Positions 1 to 8,807 of a stretch of 64,000 nucleotides of DNA are shown in pieces. Location: assembly GCF_022919215.1 (NCBI RefSeq), contig NZ_CP095046.1:62001-126000 (forward strand). The letters are read 5' to 3'. The translations under genes were made by a program, and so were the position numbers. This stretch comes from Hymenobacter cellulosilyticus (GTDB lineage: Bacteria; Bacteroidota; Bacteroidia; Cytophagales; Hymenobacteraceae). Position 1 is the first letter of the stretch. Each line of letters opens with the position of its first letter. The notes below the pieces were generated by a model. It saw only the letters and a program-made list of their open reading frames with translations. It was not told where the DNA came from and did no database searches.

Positions 1-464
1 AAGTACATCCTTGATACCAGCGCTTTCAAACACGGCACGCATAGCACCACCAGCAATTACACCGGTACCGGCAGCAGCAGGCTGCACCAGCACGAAGCCG
101 CCAGAATATTTGCCTTCCATCACGTGAGGAACGGTGTGCTTGTAAAGCGGCACCTTCACCAAGTTCTTTTTAGCGTCGTCGATACCTTTGGCAATAGCGT
201 CGGTAACTTCGTTGGCTTTGCCAAGACCGTAACCTACGGTGCCGTTACCGTCACCTACTACTACGATGGCCGAGAAGCTGAAGCGACGACCACCTTTAAC
301 TACTTTAGCAACACGGTTGATAGCGACTACCTTCTCTTTCAGATCGGATTCGCCAGCGCGGGGTGCCTGGTCGCGGTTGCCACCACGGTCATTGCCACCA
401 CCACGACGGTCGTTGCCGCCACGGTCATTGCCACCACCACGGGGTTGTTATTGAATTCTGCCAT
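1..464 (-). CDS. rpsE: 30S ribosomal protein S5, C-terminus beyond the window, frameshifted near the start
   Basis: S5 (uS5) lies at the 30S decoding region and affects translational fidelity. The core is recognisable, from [20 protein letters not shown] to [17 protein letters not shown] at the window edge. Translation from the ATG at 464 reads MAEFNNNP and then leaves the S5 frame. The S5 frame is restored if the G run at 441-444 (plus strand) had one more base, giving [17 protein letters not shown]. The first 35 or so residues are then a Gly/Asn/Arg/Asp-rich extension not found in standard S5. The gene follows rplR by 6 bp. The break looks like a homopolymer under-call rather than gene loss, because S5 is essential and the rest of the frame is intact. 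Confidence 0.93.
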
Positions 465-470
465 GATGAT

Positions 471-821
471 TTAGAAATTGAGGCCGCCTTCGCGGGCTCC
501 TTCTGCCAATGATTTTACGCGGCCGTGGTAGAGGTAACCCGAACGGTCAAATACCACTTTCGAAATTCCTTTCTCCTGAGCACGGGAGGCAAGTTCTTTG
601 CCTACTGCGGCAGCCAGGGCGACTCCGTTGCCCTCTTCCACCGAAACGTGCTTCGAGGAAGCAGCCGCCAACGTACGGCCAGTGGTGTCGTCAATAATCT
701 GAGCATAGATGCCCGTATTGCTGCGGAACACTGACAAACGTGGACGCTCGGACGTGCCAGCCACCTTAGTGCGGATGATGCGCTGGATCCGTTTTCTTCT
801 AGTTGCTTTATCGAAAGCCAT
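471..821 (-). CDS. rplR: 50S ribosomal protein L18
   Basis: L18 (uL18) binds 5S rRNA and helps place it on the 50S subunit. The 116-residue product starts [20 protein letters not shown] and keeps the family pattern: basic N-terminus, [10 protein letters not shown] core strand, and the C-terminal [20 protein letters not shown] motif. Length and content are normal for the family. It sits between rplF and rpsE in the usual spc-operon order with a 9-bp gap to rplF, so it is co-transcribed. Confidence 0.97.
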   Translation of the reverse strand: MAFDKATRRKRIQRIIRTKVAGTSERPRLSVFRSNTGIYAQIIDDTTGRTLAAASSKHVSVEEGNGVALAAAVGKELASRAQEKGISKVVFDRSGYLYHGRVKSLAEGAREGGLNF

Positions 822-830
822 GATGCGAAA

Positions 831-1385
831 TTATTTCGAAGCCGTTTTACCAGCCTTACGACGAATTTGCTCACCCACGAAACGCACGCCTTTGCCTTTG
901 TAAGGCTCAACTTTGCGCAGCGAGCGAATCTTAGCAGCTACCTGACCCAGCAATTGATTGTCAATGCTGTTCAACGTAACGATTGGGTTCTTACCTTTTT
1001 CGGTTACGGCCGTAGCAGTAACTTCCTTTGGCAAGGCCAAGAAGATATTGTGCGAGTAACCCAGCGACAATTCCAGCGTAGTACCGGCCATTGCGGCTTT
1101 GTAACCTACACCTACCAGCTCCAGCTTCAGTTCAAAGCCGTTGCTTACACCATTGACCATATTGTTGATCAAAGAGCGGTACAAACCGTGCATAGCTTTG
1201 TGGCGCTTCTGCTCAGTAGGACGCTCAACAACCAACTGGCCATCGGCTTGGGTAAGGGTAATGTCGCGGTCAACTGGGGTAGTCAGGGTACCTTTCGGGC
1301 CCTTCACCGTGACGGTGTTTTCGTTGCTTACTTCAACCTGAACGCCCGAAGGCAGGCTGATCGGCAGTTTACCAATGCGTGACAT
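831..1385 (-). CDS. rplF: 50S ribosomal protein L6
   Basis: L6 (uL6) binds 23S rRNA near the factor-binding site. The 184-residue product begins MSRIGKLPISLPSGVQVEV and has the two tandem L6 domains; the C-terminal one ends with the conserved region KVEPYKGKGVRFVGEQIRRK, followed by a short basic tail. The length matches bacterial L6. It starts 18 bp after the restored stop of rpsH, consistent with the spc operon. Confidence 0.97.
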   Translation of the reverse strand: MSRIGKLPISLPSGVQVEVSNENTVTVKGPKGTLTTPVDRDITLTQADGQLVVERPTEQKRHKAMHGLYRSLINNMVNGVSNGFELKLELVGVGYKAAMAGTTLELSLGYSHNIFLALPKEVTATAVTEKGKNPIVTLNSIDNQLLGQVAAKIRSLRKVEPYKGKGVRFVGEQIRRKAGKTASK

Positions 1386-1403
1386 AGTCTCGTTTCTCCT
1401 CGA

Positions 1404-1801
1404 TTAGTAAACGTGGCACAATACTTCACCACCCACGTTCTGAGCTTTTGCCTCTTTCTCCGTCATTACCCTTTCGAGGTCGACAGGATGGCAATACCCA
1501 AACCGCTGAGTACACGCGGCATGTTCTCCACGTGAGCGTACTGACGCAGACCGGGGGTGCTGATGCGCTCCAGTTTGGTGATAGCAGGCTGCTTCGTAGT
1601 AGGGTTGTACTTCAGGGCAATCTTGATAGTGCCCTGTACCGAAGAGTCATCAAAGCGGTAGCTCTGGATGTAACCCTTGTGGTAAAGCACTTTCGTGATT
1701 TCCTTTTTGATGTTGCTGGCCGGAATTTCGACTACCCGGTGGTTTGCCTTGATGGCATTGCGCACCCGGGTCAGGAAGTCGGCAATTGGATCTGTATTCA
1801 T
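1404..1801 (-). CDS. rpsH: 30S ribosomal protein S8, frameshifted near the C-terminus
   Basis: S8 (uS8) binds the central domain of 16S rRNA early in 30S assembly and in some bacteria represses its own operon. The ATG at 1801 gives MNTDPIADFLTRVRNAIKA. As written the frame stops at 1466 after GIAILSTSKG, about 21 residues short. One extra C in the run at 1469-1471 (plus strand) lets it continue VMTEKEAKAQNVGGEVLCHVY to a stop at 1404, giving 132 residues, the usual family size. An upstream in-frame start at 1840 was rejected because it adds 13 residues absent from the family and runs into a hairpin. Confidence 0.93.
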
Positions 1802-1837
1802 TGTGTAGATGAGAGCAGCCCATTTTTTAGGGAGCCG

Positions 1838-1845
1838 CAAAGATA
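1838..1845 (-). promoter_or_regulatory. possible internal promoter -7 element upstream of rpsH
   Basis: The minus strand reads TATCTTTG, a match to the Bacteroidota -7 consensus TAnnTTTG, 37 bp before the rpsH start. I see no good TTG -33 box at the expected distance, because that space is taken by the hairpin at 1847-1886. It could drive rpsH-rplF-rplR-rpsE separately from the upstream genes. Confidence 0.4.
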
Positions 1846-1846
1846 T

Positions 1847-1886
1847 GAAAATTTCGCCGCCATTTGAAAGTGGCGACGAAATTTTC
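1847..1886 (-). promoter_or_regulatory. strong stem-loop in the rpsN-rpsH gap
   Basis: Two 16-base arms (1847-1862 and 1871-1886) pair at 15 of 16 positions around an 8-base loop. On the minus strand it is not followed by a T tract, so it is not a standard terminator. Its place in an unusually long 186-bp gap of the spc operon suggests a leader for S8 or an RNA processing site; that role is inferred. Confidence 0.55.
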
Positions 1887-1987
1887 GGTTAAGACTACTT
1901 GGCTCGACTTATTGAGGCTCGGCCAATGGTTTCTTTCGGCAACCTGCCAAATATCACTGCCTTAGTGTGAGTAAGGCAAAAGCTGTA

Positions 1988-2257
1988 TTACCAGCTCGAC
2001 TTCGTTACGCCGGGGATCTTACCAGCCAGCGCCATTTCGCGGAACGTAACCCGGCTGATGCCAAACTTACGCATGTAGCCACGAGGACGACCGTTGATTT
2101 TATCCCGGTTGTGTACGCGTACGGGCGAGGCGTTGCGGGGCAACTTATCCAGACCTTCGTAGTCGCCGGCGGCTTTCAGAGCCTTACGCTTTTCAGCATA
2201 ACGCTCTACCGTAGCGATGCGCTTTCTTTCTCTTGCTTTGACGGATTCCTTAGCCAT
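1988..2257 (-). CDS. rpsN: 30S ribosomal protein S14, zinc-independent form
   Basis: S14 (uS14) joins the head of the 30S subunit late in assembly. The 89-residue product begins [20 protein letters not shown] and ends IPGVTKSSW. It is the long form without the CxxC pairs that bind zinc, so it does not depend on zinc. RNRC-type family residues [20 protein letters not shown] are present. It overlaps the end of rplE by 8 bp (2250-2257), which suggests translational coupling. Confidence 0.97.
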   Translation of the reverse strand: MAKESVKARERKRIATVERYAEKRKALKAAGDYEGLDKLPRNASPVRVHNRDKINGRPRGYMRKFGISRVTFREMALAGKIPGVTKSSW

Positions 2258-2810
2258 TGTTCTGTTTCTTGGCGTTAGCGAACGGCATTCCGAAAGCTTT
2301 GAGGAGCTCGTAGCTCTGCTCGTCGTTCTCGGCGGTCGTTACGAAGGTAATGTCCATACCCGAGATTGACTTAATCTTGTCGATCGAAATTTCGGGGAAA
2401 ATGATCTGCTCCTTGATACCGAGGGTATAGTTACCCCGGCCGTCAAAGCCTTTATCATTGATGCCTTTGAAGTCACGCACCCGGGGGAGAGCAACTGTCA
2501 GCAAACGGTCCATGAACTCGTACATCTGCTCGCCACGCAAGGTAACGCGGGCGCCGATGGGCATGCCTTCACGGAGTTTGAAGTTCGACACCGAACGCTT
2601 GGCAATGGTAGCAACGGCTTTCTGACCAGTGATGGTCGTCAGCTCATCCACACCATTGTCAACCAGCTTTTTGTCGGCTACTGCCGAGCCAATACCGCGG
2701 TTGATGCAGATCTTGGTGATGCGTGGTACCTGCATGATGCTCTTGAACTGGAATTTCTCCTGGAGCGCGGGTACTACTTCTTTTTGATATATATCTTTCA
2801 GTCGGGCCAT
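2250..2810 (-). CDS. rplE: 50S ribosomal protein L5
   Basis: L5 (uL5) binds 5S rRNA in the central protuberance and contacts the P-site tRNA. The 186-residue product begins [20 protein letters not shown]. It has the family core with [27 protein letters not shown] and the DITFVTTA strand near the end. Its length is slightly above the E. coli protein because of a short NAKKQNNG tail. It overlaps rpsN by 8 bp and follows rplX by 15 bp after that gene is restored. Confidence 0.97.
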   Translation of the reverse strand: MARLKDIYQKEVVPALQEKFQFKSIMQVPRITKICINRGIGSAVADKKLVDNGVDELTTITGQKAVATIAKRSVSNFKLREGMPIGARVTLRGEQMYEFMDRLLTVALPRVRDFKGINDKGFDGRGNYTLGIKEQIIFPEISIDKIKSISGMDITFVTTAENDEQSYELLKAFGMPFANAKKQNNG

Positions 2811-2825
2811 TGTCGTCGTACCGGG

Positions 2826-3088
2826 TTAGGCGTTTTTCGATTCAACTGCCTTCACGTTGGATACGTGGATTGGGGCTTCGATCTTGGTGATACCCCTTGC
2901 GGGTTTTTAGCACTGGGTTTGTTGTGCTTGGTCACCAGGTTCAGGCCTTCCACGATAACGCGCTGCGTCGAACGGTTTACCGACTTGATAACGCCGGTCT
3001 TGCCACGCTCATCACCAGCAATTACCAGAACGGTATCACCGGTTTTAACGTGCAGTTTCACGGGCTGTGCTTTCGTCTTCGTTGCCAT
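2826..3088 (-). CDS. rplX: 50S ribosomal protein L24, frameshifted
   Basis: L24 (uL24) starts 50S assembly by binding the 5' end of 23S rRNA through a KOW motif, seen here as VKTGDTVLVIAGDERGKTG. As written the protein ends at 2852 with an unrelated tail. One extra C in the run at 2893-2896 (plus strand) restores NPQGGITKIEAPIHVSNVKA and a stop at 2826, giving 87 residues. That is shorter than many Bacteroidota L24 proteins, which carry a further basic C-terminal segment; I see no sign of one downstream. Confidence 0.92.
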
Positions 3089-3092
3089 ATGC

Positions 3093-3461
3093 TTAGAGAA
3101 CTTCAGGAGCTAGTGAAACAATTTTCATGAACTGACGCTCACGCAACTCACGAGCTACTGGGCCGAAAATACGGGTACCACGGGGCTCATCGTTGTTGTT
3201 AAGCAGAACAGCGGCATTGTCGTCGAAGCGGATGTACGAACCGTCTTTGCGGCGTACTTCCTTCTTCGTGCGAACTACCACAGCCTTCGATACAGTGCCC
3301 TTCTTGGCATTACCGGAAGGCAGAGCCGACTTGATCGAAACAACGATCTTGTCGCCTACGCTGGCGTATTTCTTGCCCGTGCCACCGAGGACACGAATGC
3401 ATAGAACTTCTTTGGCGCCGCTGTTATCAGCGACGGTCAGACGGGATTCTTGCTGTATCAT
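3093..3461 (-). CDS. rplN: 50S ribosomal protein L14
   Basis: L14 (uL14) lies at the intersubunit face and forms bridge B5. The 122-residue product starts [20 protein letters not shown], the universally conserved L14 opening, and carries the later block [20 protein letters not shown]. Length is exactly that of typical bacterial L14. It lies 4 bp after rplX begins and 1 bp before the rpsQ stop. Confidence 0.98.
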   Translation of the reverse strand: MIQQESRLTVADNSGAKEVLCIRVLGGTGKKYASVGDKIVVSIKSALPSGNAKKGTVSKAVVVRTKKEVRRKDGSYIRFDDNAAVLLNNNDEPRGTRIFGPVARELRERQFMKIVSLAPEVL

Positions 3462-3462
3462 C

Positions 3463-3753
3463 TTACTTGGCGCGTTCTACAATTTCTACCAATCTCCAGC
3501 GCTTGTTCTTGCTCAGCGGGCGGGTCGACATGATGCGAACCGTATCGCCTTCACCGCACTCGTTATTCTCGTCGTGAGCCATAAATTTGGTCGACTTGGT
3601 AACGAATTTGCCGTAGATCGGGTGTTTCATTTTGCTTTCCACTACTACCGTGATGGACTTATCCATCTTGGAAGAAGCTACGCGCCCGATGATTTCTTTC
3701 CGCAGGTTCCGCTCTTCGGCGGTCGTTACCTGCTGTTCTTCGTTGGTTGCCAT
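3463..3753 (-). CDS. rpsQ: 30S ribosomal protein S17
   Basis: S17 (uS17) is an OB-fold protein that binds 16S rRNA early in assembly. The 96-residue product has the family pattern [20 protein letters not shown] and the C-terminal [17 protein letters not shown]. The first 15 residues are an acidic, Gln-rich leader ([15 protein letters not shown]) longer than in E. coli but common in this phylum. It sits between rpmC and rplN with gaps of only 1-2 bp. Confidence 0.97.
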   Translation of the reverse strand: MATNEEQQVTTAEERNLRKEIIGRVASSKMDKSITVVVESKMKHPIYGKFVTKSTKFMAHDENNECGEGDTVRIMSTRPLSKNKRWRLVEIVERAK

Positions 3754-3755
3754 CG

Positions 3756-3968
3756 TTATTTAGCAGTTTGGTTTGCCTGCTCGTTTTCGCGACGGGTCAA
3801 CTCAGTCTTCAGACGAGCTACGGTACGGCGGCTGTGCTTCAGGCGAACTGGGTTTTCCAAGGGCGAGATGGCGTGCGCGAAACGCAGTGCCTGGCCGCTG
3901 GTTTGTTCAGTCTTGATTTGCTCCTTCAGCGCTTCTAGCGAAAGGGCTTGGATTTCTGCGTTCTTCAT
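3756..3968 (-). CDS. rpmC: 50S ribosomal protein L29
   Basis: L29 (uL29) lies next to the exit tunnel near the trigger-factor and SRP docking site. I start it at the ATG at 3968 ([20 protein letters not shown]), giving 70 residues. A start 12 codons upstream at 4004 would overlap rplP and adds residues unknown in the family. The helical hairpin with the [20 protein letters not shown] segment is typical. It is placed 1 bp after the rplP stop. Confidence 0.95.
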   Translation of the reverse strand: MKNAEIQALSLEALKEQIKTEQTSGQALRFAHAISPLENPVRLKHSRRTVARLKTELTRRENEQANQTAK

Positions 3969-3969
3969 C

Positions 3970-4395
3970 TTACTTGTTCTCTTCGTAGTCGCGACGAACA
4001 ACAAACTTAGTTTTCACTGGCAGCTTCTGCGCAGCTAAACGCAGGGATTCCTGAGCCACTTCCAGCGGCACGCCGTCCGATTCGAACATGATAGTGCCGG
4101 GCTTCACGCAGGCTACCCAATATTCTGGGCTACCCTTACCCTTACCCATGCGAACTTCAGCGGGCTTCTTGGTAATTGGCTTATCTGGAAAAATACGGAT
4201 CCATACTTGACCTTCCCGTTTCATTGCGCGGGTCATGGCGATACGAGCTGCCTCAATCTGACGAGCCGTGATCCAAGCCACTTCCAACGATTTGATAGCG
4301 AAGGAACCGAAGTCTATGGAGCTGCCGCGGTAGGCTAGGCCTGTTACGCGACCCTTTTGCATCTTGCGATACTTGGTCCTTTTCGGTTGTAACAT
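3970..4395 (-). CDS. rplP: 50S ribosomal protein L16
   Basis: L16 (uL16) organises the A-site and peptidyl transferase centre. The 141-residue product starts [20 protein letters not shown] and has the conserved blocks [20 protein letters not shown] and [11 protein letters not shown]. Length is normal. The gene follows rpsC by 39 bp, somewhat more than other gaps in this operon, and I saw no separate promoter there. Confidence 0.97.
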   Translation of the reverse strand: MLQPKRTKYRKMQKGRVTGLAYRGSSIDFGSFAIKSLEVAWITARQIEAARIAMTRAMKREGQVWIRIFPDKPITKKPAEVRMGKGKGSPEYWVACVKPGTIMFESDGVPLEVAQESLRLAAQKLPVKTKFVVRRDYEENK

Positions 4396-4434
4396 GAGTT
4401 ATCGAAAATTGAAATTCTTGAAAAGAGAAAAGGA

Positions 4435-5328
4435 CTAGCGACGTGGGCCGCCCTGACCGCCGCCACGGTTGGCACCACCGGGTGCTCCACCGCCACGACG
4501 CTGACCACCGCCGGCTTGACCGCCACGGTTGTCGCCACCACCCTGACCACCGCGGTTGTCACCGCCACGCTCATTGCGAGGGCCACGTGGGCCACGGTCA
4601 CCACCACGGTCGCCACGCTCACCACGTGGGCCACGGTCGTTACCGCCGCCACGAGTGTCGTTGCCCTGGTTGGCAGGCTGCTGGTTTGGCGACAAGTCGG
4701 GCTTGCCGAATACCTCACCACGCATGATCCACACCTTGATGCCGATCTTGCCATACACAGTCTGAGCTTCCGACAGAGCGTAGTCGATGTCGGCACGCAG
4801 CGTGTGCAGCGGGGTACGGCCTTCTTTGTACTGCTCGGAACGAGCAATTTCGGCACCACCCAAACGGCCACCGCACTGAATCTTGATGCCTTCGGCACCA
4901 ACACGCATTGCAGCTTGGATAGACATCTTCATAGCGCGACGGAACGAGATACGAGCCTGCAGCTGCTGAGCGATGCTCTCGCCCACGAGCTTGGCGTCGA
5001 GTTCCGGACGCTTAATTTCGAAAATGTTGATCTGAACGTCCTTGCTGGTGATCTGCTTCAGCTCGTCCTTGATCTTATCAACTTCCTGACCGCCCTTACC
5101 GATTACCACACCTGGACGAGCCGTGTTGATGGTAATGGTGATGCGCTTCAGGGTACGCTCGATTACGATGCGGCTAATGCCACCTTTCGGGATACGAGCG
5201 AGTACATATTTGCGGATTTTTTCGTCCTCAACCAGCTTATCGGCAAAGTCCTTGCCGCCATACCAGTTCGAGTCCCACCCTTTGATGACGCCCAAACGGA
5301 AGCCAACCGGATTTACTTTCTGTCCCAT
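4435..5328 (-). CDS. rpsC: 30S ribosomal protein S3 with a long Gly/Arg-rich tail
   Basis: S3 (uS3) forms part of the mRNA entry channel and its helicase activity. Residues 1-215 are a normal S3: [20 protein letters not shown], a KH domain with the [15 protein letters not shown] loop, and the C-terminal domain ending [14 protein letters not shown]. From about residue 220 to 297 the protein is a low-complexity tail of [17 protein letters not shown] and GGGANRGGG type repeats, with many RGG units. E. coli S3 is 233 residues. The tail is probably disordered and RNA-binding; that is inference. The matching nucleotide repeats (about 4440-4670) are simple GGN codon repeats. Confidence 0.97.
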   Translation of the reverse strand: MGQKVNPVGFRLGVIKGWDSNWYGGKDFADKLVEDEKIRKYVLARIPKGGISRIVIERTLKRITITINTARPGVVIGKGGQEVDKIKDELKQITSKDVQINIFEIKRPELDAKLVGESIAQQLQARISFRRAMKMSIQAAMRVGAEGIKIQCGGRLGGAEIARSEQYKEGRTPLHTLRADIDYALSEAQTVYGKIGIKVWIMRGEVFGKPDLSPNQQPANQGNDTRGGGNDRGPRGERGDRGGDRGPRGPRNERGGDNRGGQGGGDNRGGQAGGGQRRGGGAPGGANRGGGQGGPRR

Positions 5329-5333
5329 AGTGC

Positions 5334-5819
5334 TTATGCGGTGGCTTCAGCCGAGGTTTCGTTGGATTTCTTAGCCGAGCTACGACGAGTAGTTTTCTTC
5401 GGAGCCTCAGCAACAGCGTCAGTAGCAGGTTTGGTTTCAGCAGCCTGCTTTACAGCAGCCTTGCTTCCCAGTGCTTCTACTTTGGTGTCGATGGTCAGCG
5501 TCACGTGATTGCTACGCTTGCGGATGCGGTGACCACGACCCTGAGGGGCGGGACGCAGACGCTTCAGCTGACGACCTTCATCAACGAAAATCTCTTTGAT
5601 GTAGAGGTTAGCATCCTCGATGCGCTCGTCCTCGTTCTTCTGCTGCCAGTTGGCCAGAGCCGACAGGAGCAGTTTCTCGATTTTCTCAGCGCCCGAATTA
5701 GCTTCAAATTTCAGCAAGCCCAGAGCGCGGGTCACTTTCTGACCACGTACCAGGTTGGCTACCATGCGCATCTTGCGAGGCGAGGTAGGCACGTTACGGA
5801 GTTTAGCGGTAGCTTCCAT
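5334..5819 (-). CDS. rplV: 50S ribosomal protein L22 with a C-terminal extension
   Basis: L22 (uL22) lines the nascent peptide tunnel. The chosen ATG at 5819 gives [20 protein letters not shown]; a start at 5885 would overlap rpsS. The core has the expected [20 protein letters not shown] segment around residues 85-107. About 50 extra residues follow, rich in Ala, Lys, Thr and Glu (for example [13 protein letters not shown]), making 161 residues against 110 in E. coli. The extension is probably a flexible basic tail on the solvent side. The stop lies 5 bp before rpsC. Confidence 0.95.
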   Translation of the reverse strand: MEATAKLRNVPTSPRKMRMVANLVRGQKVTRALGLLKFEANSGAEKIEKLLLSALANWQQKNEDERIEDANLYIKEIFVDEGRQLKRLRPAPQGRGHRIRKRSNHVTLTIDTKVEALGSKAAVKQAAETKPATDAVAEAPKKTTRRSSAKKSNETSAEATA

Positions 5820-5820
5820 A

Positions 5821-6099
5821 TTAGCGCTTGCCTTTATCTTTCTTGGCGATGTGGCCACGGAAGTTACGGGTGGGGGCAAACTCACCGAGTTTGTGACCTA
5901 CCATGTTCTCCGTTACATACACCGGGATGAACTTATTGCCGTTGTGAACGGCGAAGGTGTGGCCTACGAAGTCGGGCGAAATCATCGAGCGGCGAGACCA
6001 GGTCTTCACCACCGACTTTTTGCCGGAATCTTCCATTGCCGTGACTTTCTTCTCGAGCCGGAAGTCAATGTACGGCCCTTTTTTTAGCGAACGTGCCAT
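5821..6099 (-). CDS. rpsS: 30S ribosomal protein S19
   Basis: S19 (uS19) sits in the head of the 30S subunit near the A-site tRNA. The 92-residue product starts [20 protein letters not shown] and has the conserved blocks [20 protein letters not shown] and [16 protein letters not shown]. Length is the same as in most bacteria. It ends 1 bp before the rplV start and begins 3 bp after rplB. Confidence 0.98.
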   Translation of the reverse strand: MARSLKKGPYIDFRLEKKVTAMEDSGKKSVVKTWSRRSMISPDFVGHTFAVHNGNKFIPVYVTENMVGHKLGEFAPTRNFRGHIAKKDKGKR

Positions 6100-6102
6100 T
6101 GG

Positions 6103-6930
6103 TTACTTCTTGCCTTTACGGTTAACGATGAGCTGCTCGGAGTACTTGTTCTTGTTGCGGGTCTTCTGACCCTTAGCGAAGATACCGTTGCGGCTACGTG
6201 GGTGACCACCCGACGACTTACCTTCACCACCACCCATTGGGTGATCCACTGGGTTCATGGCAACACCACGAACACGTGGGCGACGACCCATCCAACGGTT
6301 ACGACCGGCTTTGCCGAGACGTACGTTCATGTGGTCACCGTTAGAAACCGTACCAACCGTAGCCATGCAGGTAACCAGTACCATGCGCATCTCACCGGAA
6401 GGCAATTTCAGGGTTGCGTATTTCTCTTCGCGAGCTACCAGCTGAGCATACGTGCCAGCCGAGCGAGCGATAGAAGCACCGCCACCGGGCATCAGCTCGA
6501 TGTTGTGCACGATCGTACCCAGCGGAATTTCGCGCAGGGACAGAGCGTTGCCAACTTCAGGAGCTACGCCTGGGCCCGATACCACCGTGGTGCCTACTTC
6601 CAGACCGGCGGGCGCAATGATATAGCGCTTTTCGCCGTCGGCGTAGCTCAGCAGAGCGATACGAGCAGTGCGGTTCGGATCGTATTCAATCGTCTTAACA
6701 GTAGCTGGAACACCAGCCTTGTCACGCTTGAAGTCGATAACCCGATACTTCTGCTTGTGACCACCGCCGATGTAGCGGTTGGTCATTTTTCCGGATTCAT
6801 TCCGGCCACCGGATTTTTTCAGGGGTGCCAACAGCGACTTCTCCGGCGTCGACGTCGTAATCTCGTCGAACGCGGGTGCGATGCGGAAGCGCTGACCCGG
6901 TGATGTTGGTCTTAGTTTTTTGAGTGCCAT
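6103..6930 (-). CDS. rplB: 50S ribosomal protein L2
   Basis: L2 (uL2) is needed for subunit association and the peptidyl transferase centre. The 275-residue product has the OB-fold region with [10 protein letters not shown] and the SH3-like domain with SGEMRMV, followed by the signature [20 protein letters not shown], which contains the conserved histidine. Length is normal. It lies 37 bp downstream of rplW. Confidence 0.98.
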   Translation of the reverse strand: MALKKLRPTSPGQRFRIAPAFDEITTSTPEKSLLAPLKKSGGRNESGKMTNRYIGGGHKQKYRVIDFKRDKAGVPATVKTIEYDPNRTARIALLSYADGEKRYIIAPAGLEVGTTVVSGPGVAPEVGNALSLREIPLGTIVHNIELMPGGGASIARSAGTYAQLVAREEKYATLKLPSGEMRMVLVTCMATVGTVSNGDHMNVRLGKAGRNRWMGRRPRVRGVAMNPVDHPMGGGEGKSSGGHPRSRNGIFAKGQKTRNKNKYSEQLIVNRKGKK

Positions 6931-6967
6931 TTTATCTTAAAATGCGCGTTTCGTCGGTTGCCCGACC

Positions 6968-7255
6968 TTAGATACCGTTGTAGAAGTCGATTACGTCGCC
7001 TTCCTTCACGGTTACAATAGCCTTCTTTCCGTGGGGGCGACGGCCCGAAACGGAGCCACCCTTGGTGAATTTCGACTTCAGCTTGCCGTTGGTGCGGATC
7101 GTGCTAATGCCCGTTACCGTTACACCATACAGAGCCTCGATTTCCTTTTTGATCTGAACCTTGTTGGCAGTGCGCTCTACTTCGAAAGCGTACTGGCCTT
7201 TCTCGTTCAGGGCCGTGGCCTTCTCGGTCACGATAGGTTTCTTCAGCGTGCTCAT
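6968..7255 (-). CDS. rplW: 50S ribosomal protein L23
   Basis: L23 (uL23) is at the tunnel exit and is the docking point for trigger factor and SRP. The 95-residue product begins MSTLKKPIVTEKATALNEKG and has the family strand YAFEVERTANKVQIKKEIEA and the C-terminal GRRPHGKKAIVTVKEGDVID. Its start codon overlaps the rplD stop by one base (TAATG), so the two are likely translationally coupled. Confidence 0.97.
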   Translation of the reverse strand: MSTLKKPIVTEKATALNEKGQYAFEVERTANKVQIKKEIEALYGVTVTGISTIRTNGKLKSKFTKGGSVSGRRPHGKKAIVTVKEGDVIDFYNGI

Positions 7256-7893
7256 TACTCAGCGGTAGTATAGAGTTGTTCCAAGGATTTCAACCCGTCT
7301 TCCGACAGCAGCAGGGTGTCCGTGTTCAGCAGGTCGTGAGTGTTCAGAGCTACTGGAGTAGCAATCTTCACGCGCTGGATGTTACGGGCCGAGAGCAGCA
7401 CGTTCTTGTCGGCTTCAGCGGCAACGAACAAGGTTTTCTTGCCGTTGTTGAGCTTAAGACCGTTCAAGATCGAGAGGAAATCTTTCGTTTTGGGAGCGTC
7501 CAGGGAGATATTCTCCACCAGAGCAACCTTGCCATCCTGGGCCAGTACCGACAGAGCGGACAGACGGGCCAGGCGCTTGGTCTTTTTGTTCAGCTTGAAG
7601 CCGTAGTCACGGGGCTCAGGACCGAATACCCGGCCACCACCGATAAATACTGGCGACTTCATGCTGCCGGCGCGGGCACCGCCCGTACCTTTTTGCTTCT
7701 TGAGCTTCTTCGTGGTGCCGTGCACCTCGTTGCGCTGCTTCGACTTGTGCGTACCCTGGCGCTGGTTGGCCAAGTACTGCTTCACGTCGAGGTACATCAC
7801 GTGCTCGTTCGGCGTGAGGCCGAAGATGGCGTCGGACAGGGTTACCTTGCGGCCGGTGTCCTCACCTTTGATGTTATATACTGACAGTTCCAT
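7255..7893 (-). CDS. rplD: 50S ribosomal protein L4
   Basis: L4 (uL4) reaches into the exit tunnel and, in E. coli, represses the S10 operon; such repression here is not shown. The 212-residue product begins MELSVYNIKGEDTGRKVTLS and contains the long loop sequence KQKGTGGARAGSMKSPVFIG that lines the tunnel. Length is normal. It follows rplC by 6 bp and overlaps rplW by 1 base. Confidence 0.97.
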   Translation of the reverse strand: MELSVYNIKGEDTGRKVTLSDAIFGLTPNEHVMYLDVKQYLANQRQGTHKSKQRNEVHGTTKKLKKQKGTGGARAGSMKSPVFIGGGRVFGPEPRDYGFKLNKKTKRLARLSALSVLAQDGKVALVENISLDAPKTKDFLSILNGLKLNNGKKTLFVAAEADKNVLLSARNIQRVKIATPVALNTHDLLNTDTLLLSEDGLKSLEQLYTTAE

Positions 7894-7899
7894 CTTGCG

Positions 7900-8520
7900 T
7901 TATTTTTCCAGGACCACGTAAGAGTTCTTGGAGCCGGGAATAGAGCCGCTCACCAGAATCAGGTTCTTGTCGGCTACTACGCGCATTACTTTCAGGTTCT
8001 GCACTTTTACCCGGTCATTGCCCATACGGCCACCCATGCGCATTCCTTTGAATACGCGCGAAGGCCAGGAGCAAGCACCGATAGAACCAGGGTGACGCAG
8101 ACGGTTGTGCTGACCGTGGGTCTGCCCGCCTACACCGGCAAAGTTGTAGCGCTTAACTACGCCCTGGAAACCTTTACCTTTTGAGGTGCCTACTACGTCA
8201 ACAAACTCGCCTTCTTCGAAGAGGCTAGCGTCGATGGTAGAACCTGCAGCGTACGTCGATTCCGCGTCGAGACGGAATTCAACCAGCTTTTTCTTGGGGG
8301 TGGTACCGGCTTTAGCGAAGTGACCAGCCAAAGCTTTGGTCGTGTTCTTCGCTTTTTTCTCGCCGTAGCCGATCTGAACGGCGGTGTAACCGTCGTTGGC
8401 CAGCGTTTTAACCTGCGTCACTACGCACGGACCCGCCTCGATGAGCGTGCAGGGAATGTTTTTCCCGTCCGGAGTGAAGAGGCTTGTCATACCGATTTTT
8501 TTACCGATGATGCCAGGCAT
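7900..8520 (-). CDS. rplC: 50S ribosomal protein L3
   Basis: L3 (uL3) is an early assembly protein next to the peptidyl transferase centre. The ATG at 8520 ([20 protein letters not shown]) gives 206 residues. A longer frame to 8610 was rejected: it would cross the promoter at 8586-8593 and adds unrelated residues. The conserved loop [20 protein letters not shown] is present. This is the first gene of its transcription unit, since rpsJ is separated from it by another gene and a terminator. Confidence 0.96.
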   Translation of the reverse strand: MPGIIGKKIGMTSLFTPDGKNIPCTLIEAGPCVVTQVKTLANDGYTAVQIGYGEKKAKNTTKALAGHFAKAGTTPKKKLVEFRLDAESTYAAGSTIDASLFEEGEFVDVVGTSKGKGFQGVVKRYNFAGVGGQTHGQHNRLRHPGSIGACSWPSRVFKGMRMGGRMGNDRVKVQNLKVMRVVADKNLILVSGSIPGSKNSYVVLEK

Positions 8521-8585
8521 TCTGTTAGATTTTATGAAAAGACGCAATAAGAAAACGCCCAAATAGCGTTTTCGGAATGGGAGTG

Positions 8586-8617
8586 CAAAGCTAGCAAATT
8601 GTTGGGGCATAATCCAA
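8586..8617 (-). promoter_or_regulatory. promoter of the rplC ribosomal operon
   Basis: On the minus strand TTG (8615-8617), a 21-base spacer and TAGCTTTG (8586-8593) match the Bacteroidota sigma-A consensus TTG-N19..21-TAnnTTTG. It lies 65 bp before the rplC ATG. It gives the operon its own start downstream of the membrane gene that separates it from rpsJ. Confidence 0.75.
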
Positions 8618-8807
8618 CCCCGCTCTGAAATATTTTCAGAATCACTTAGTTGGCTCGTTGAGGAGGCTATTAACTCAGTTTCAGCTTCTTCCCTACCCCA
8701 CTTCTGTCGGGTACAGCCACTGCATGAAGAAGCTCCACTTCCTCCCAGTTCCAGCGGGGCAAAGTTGAGCTCTTAAAAAGTACAATAACTAGGTTCAGAA
8801 AGATTAA

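Noticed and set aside
4440..4670. A tandem repeat or CRISPR-like array
   Set aside because: The repetition is of GGN, CGN and similar codons inside rpsC and rpsE, encoding the Gly/Arg tail; units vary in length and there are no spacers.
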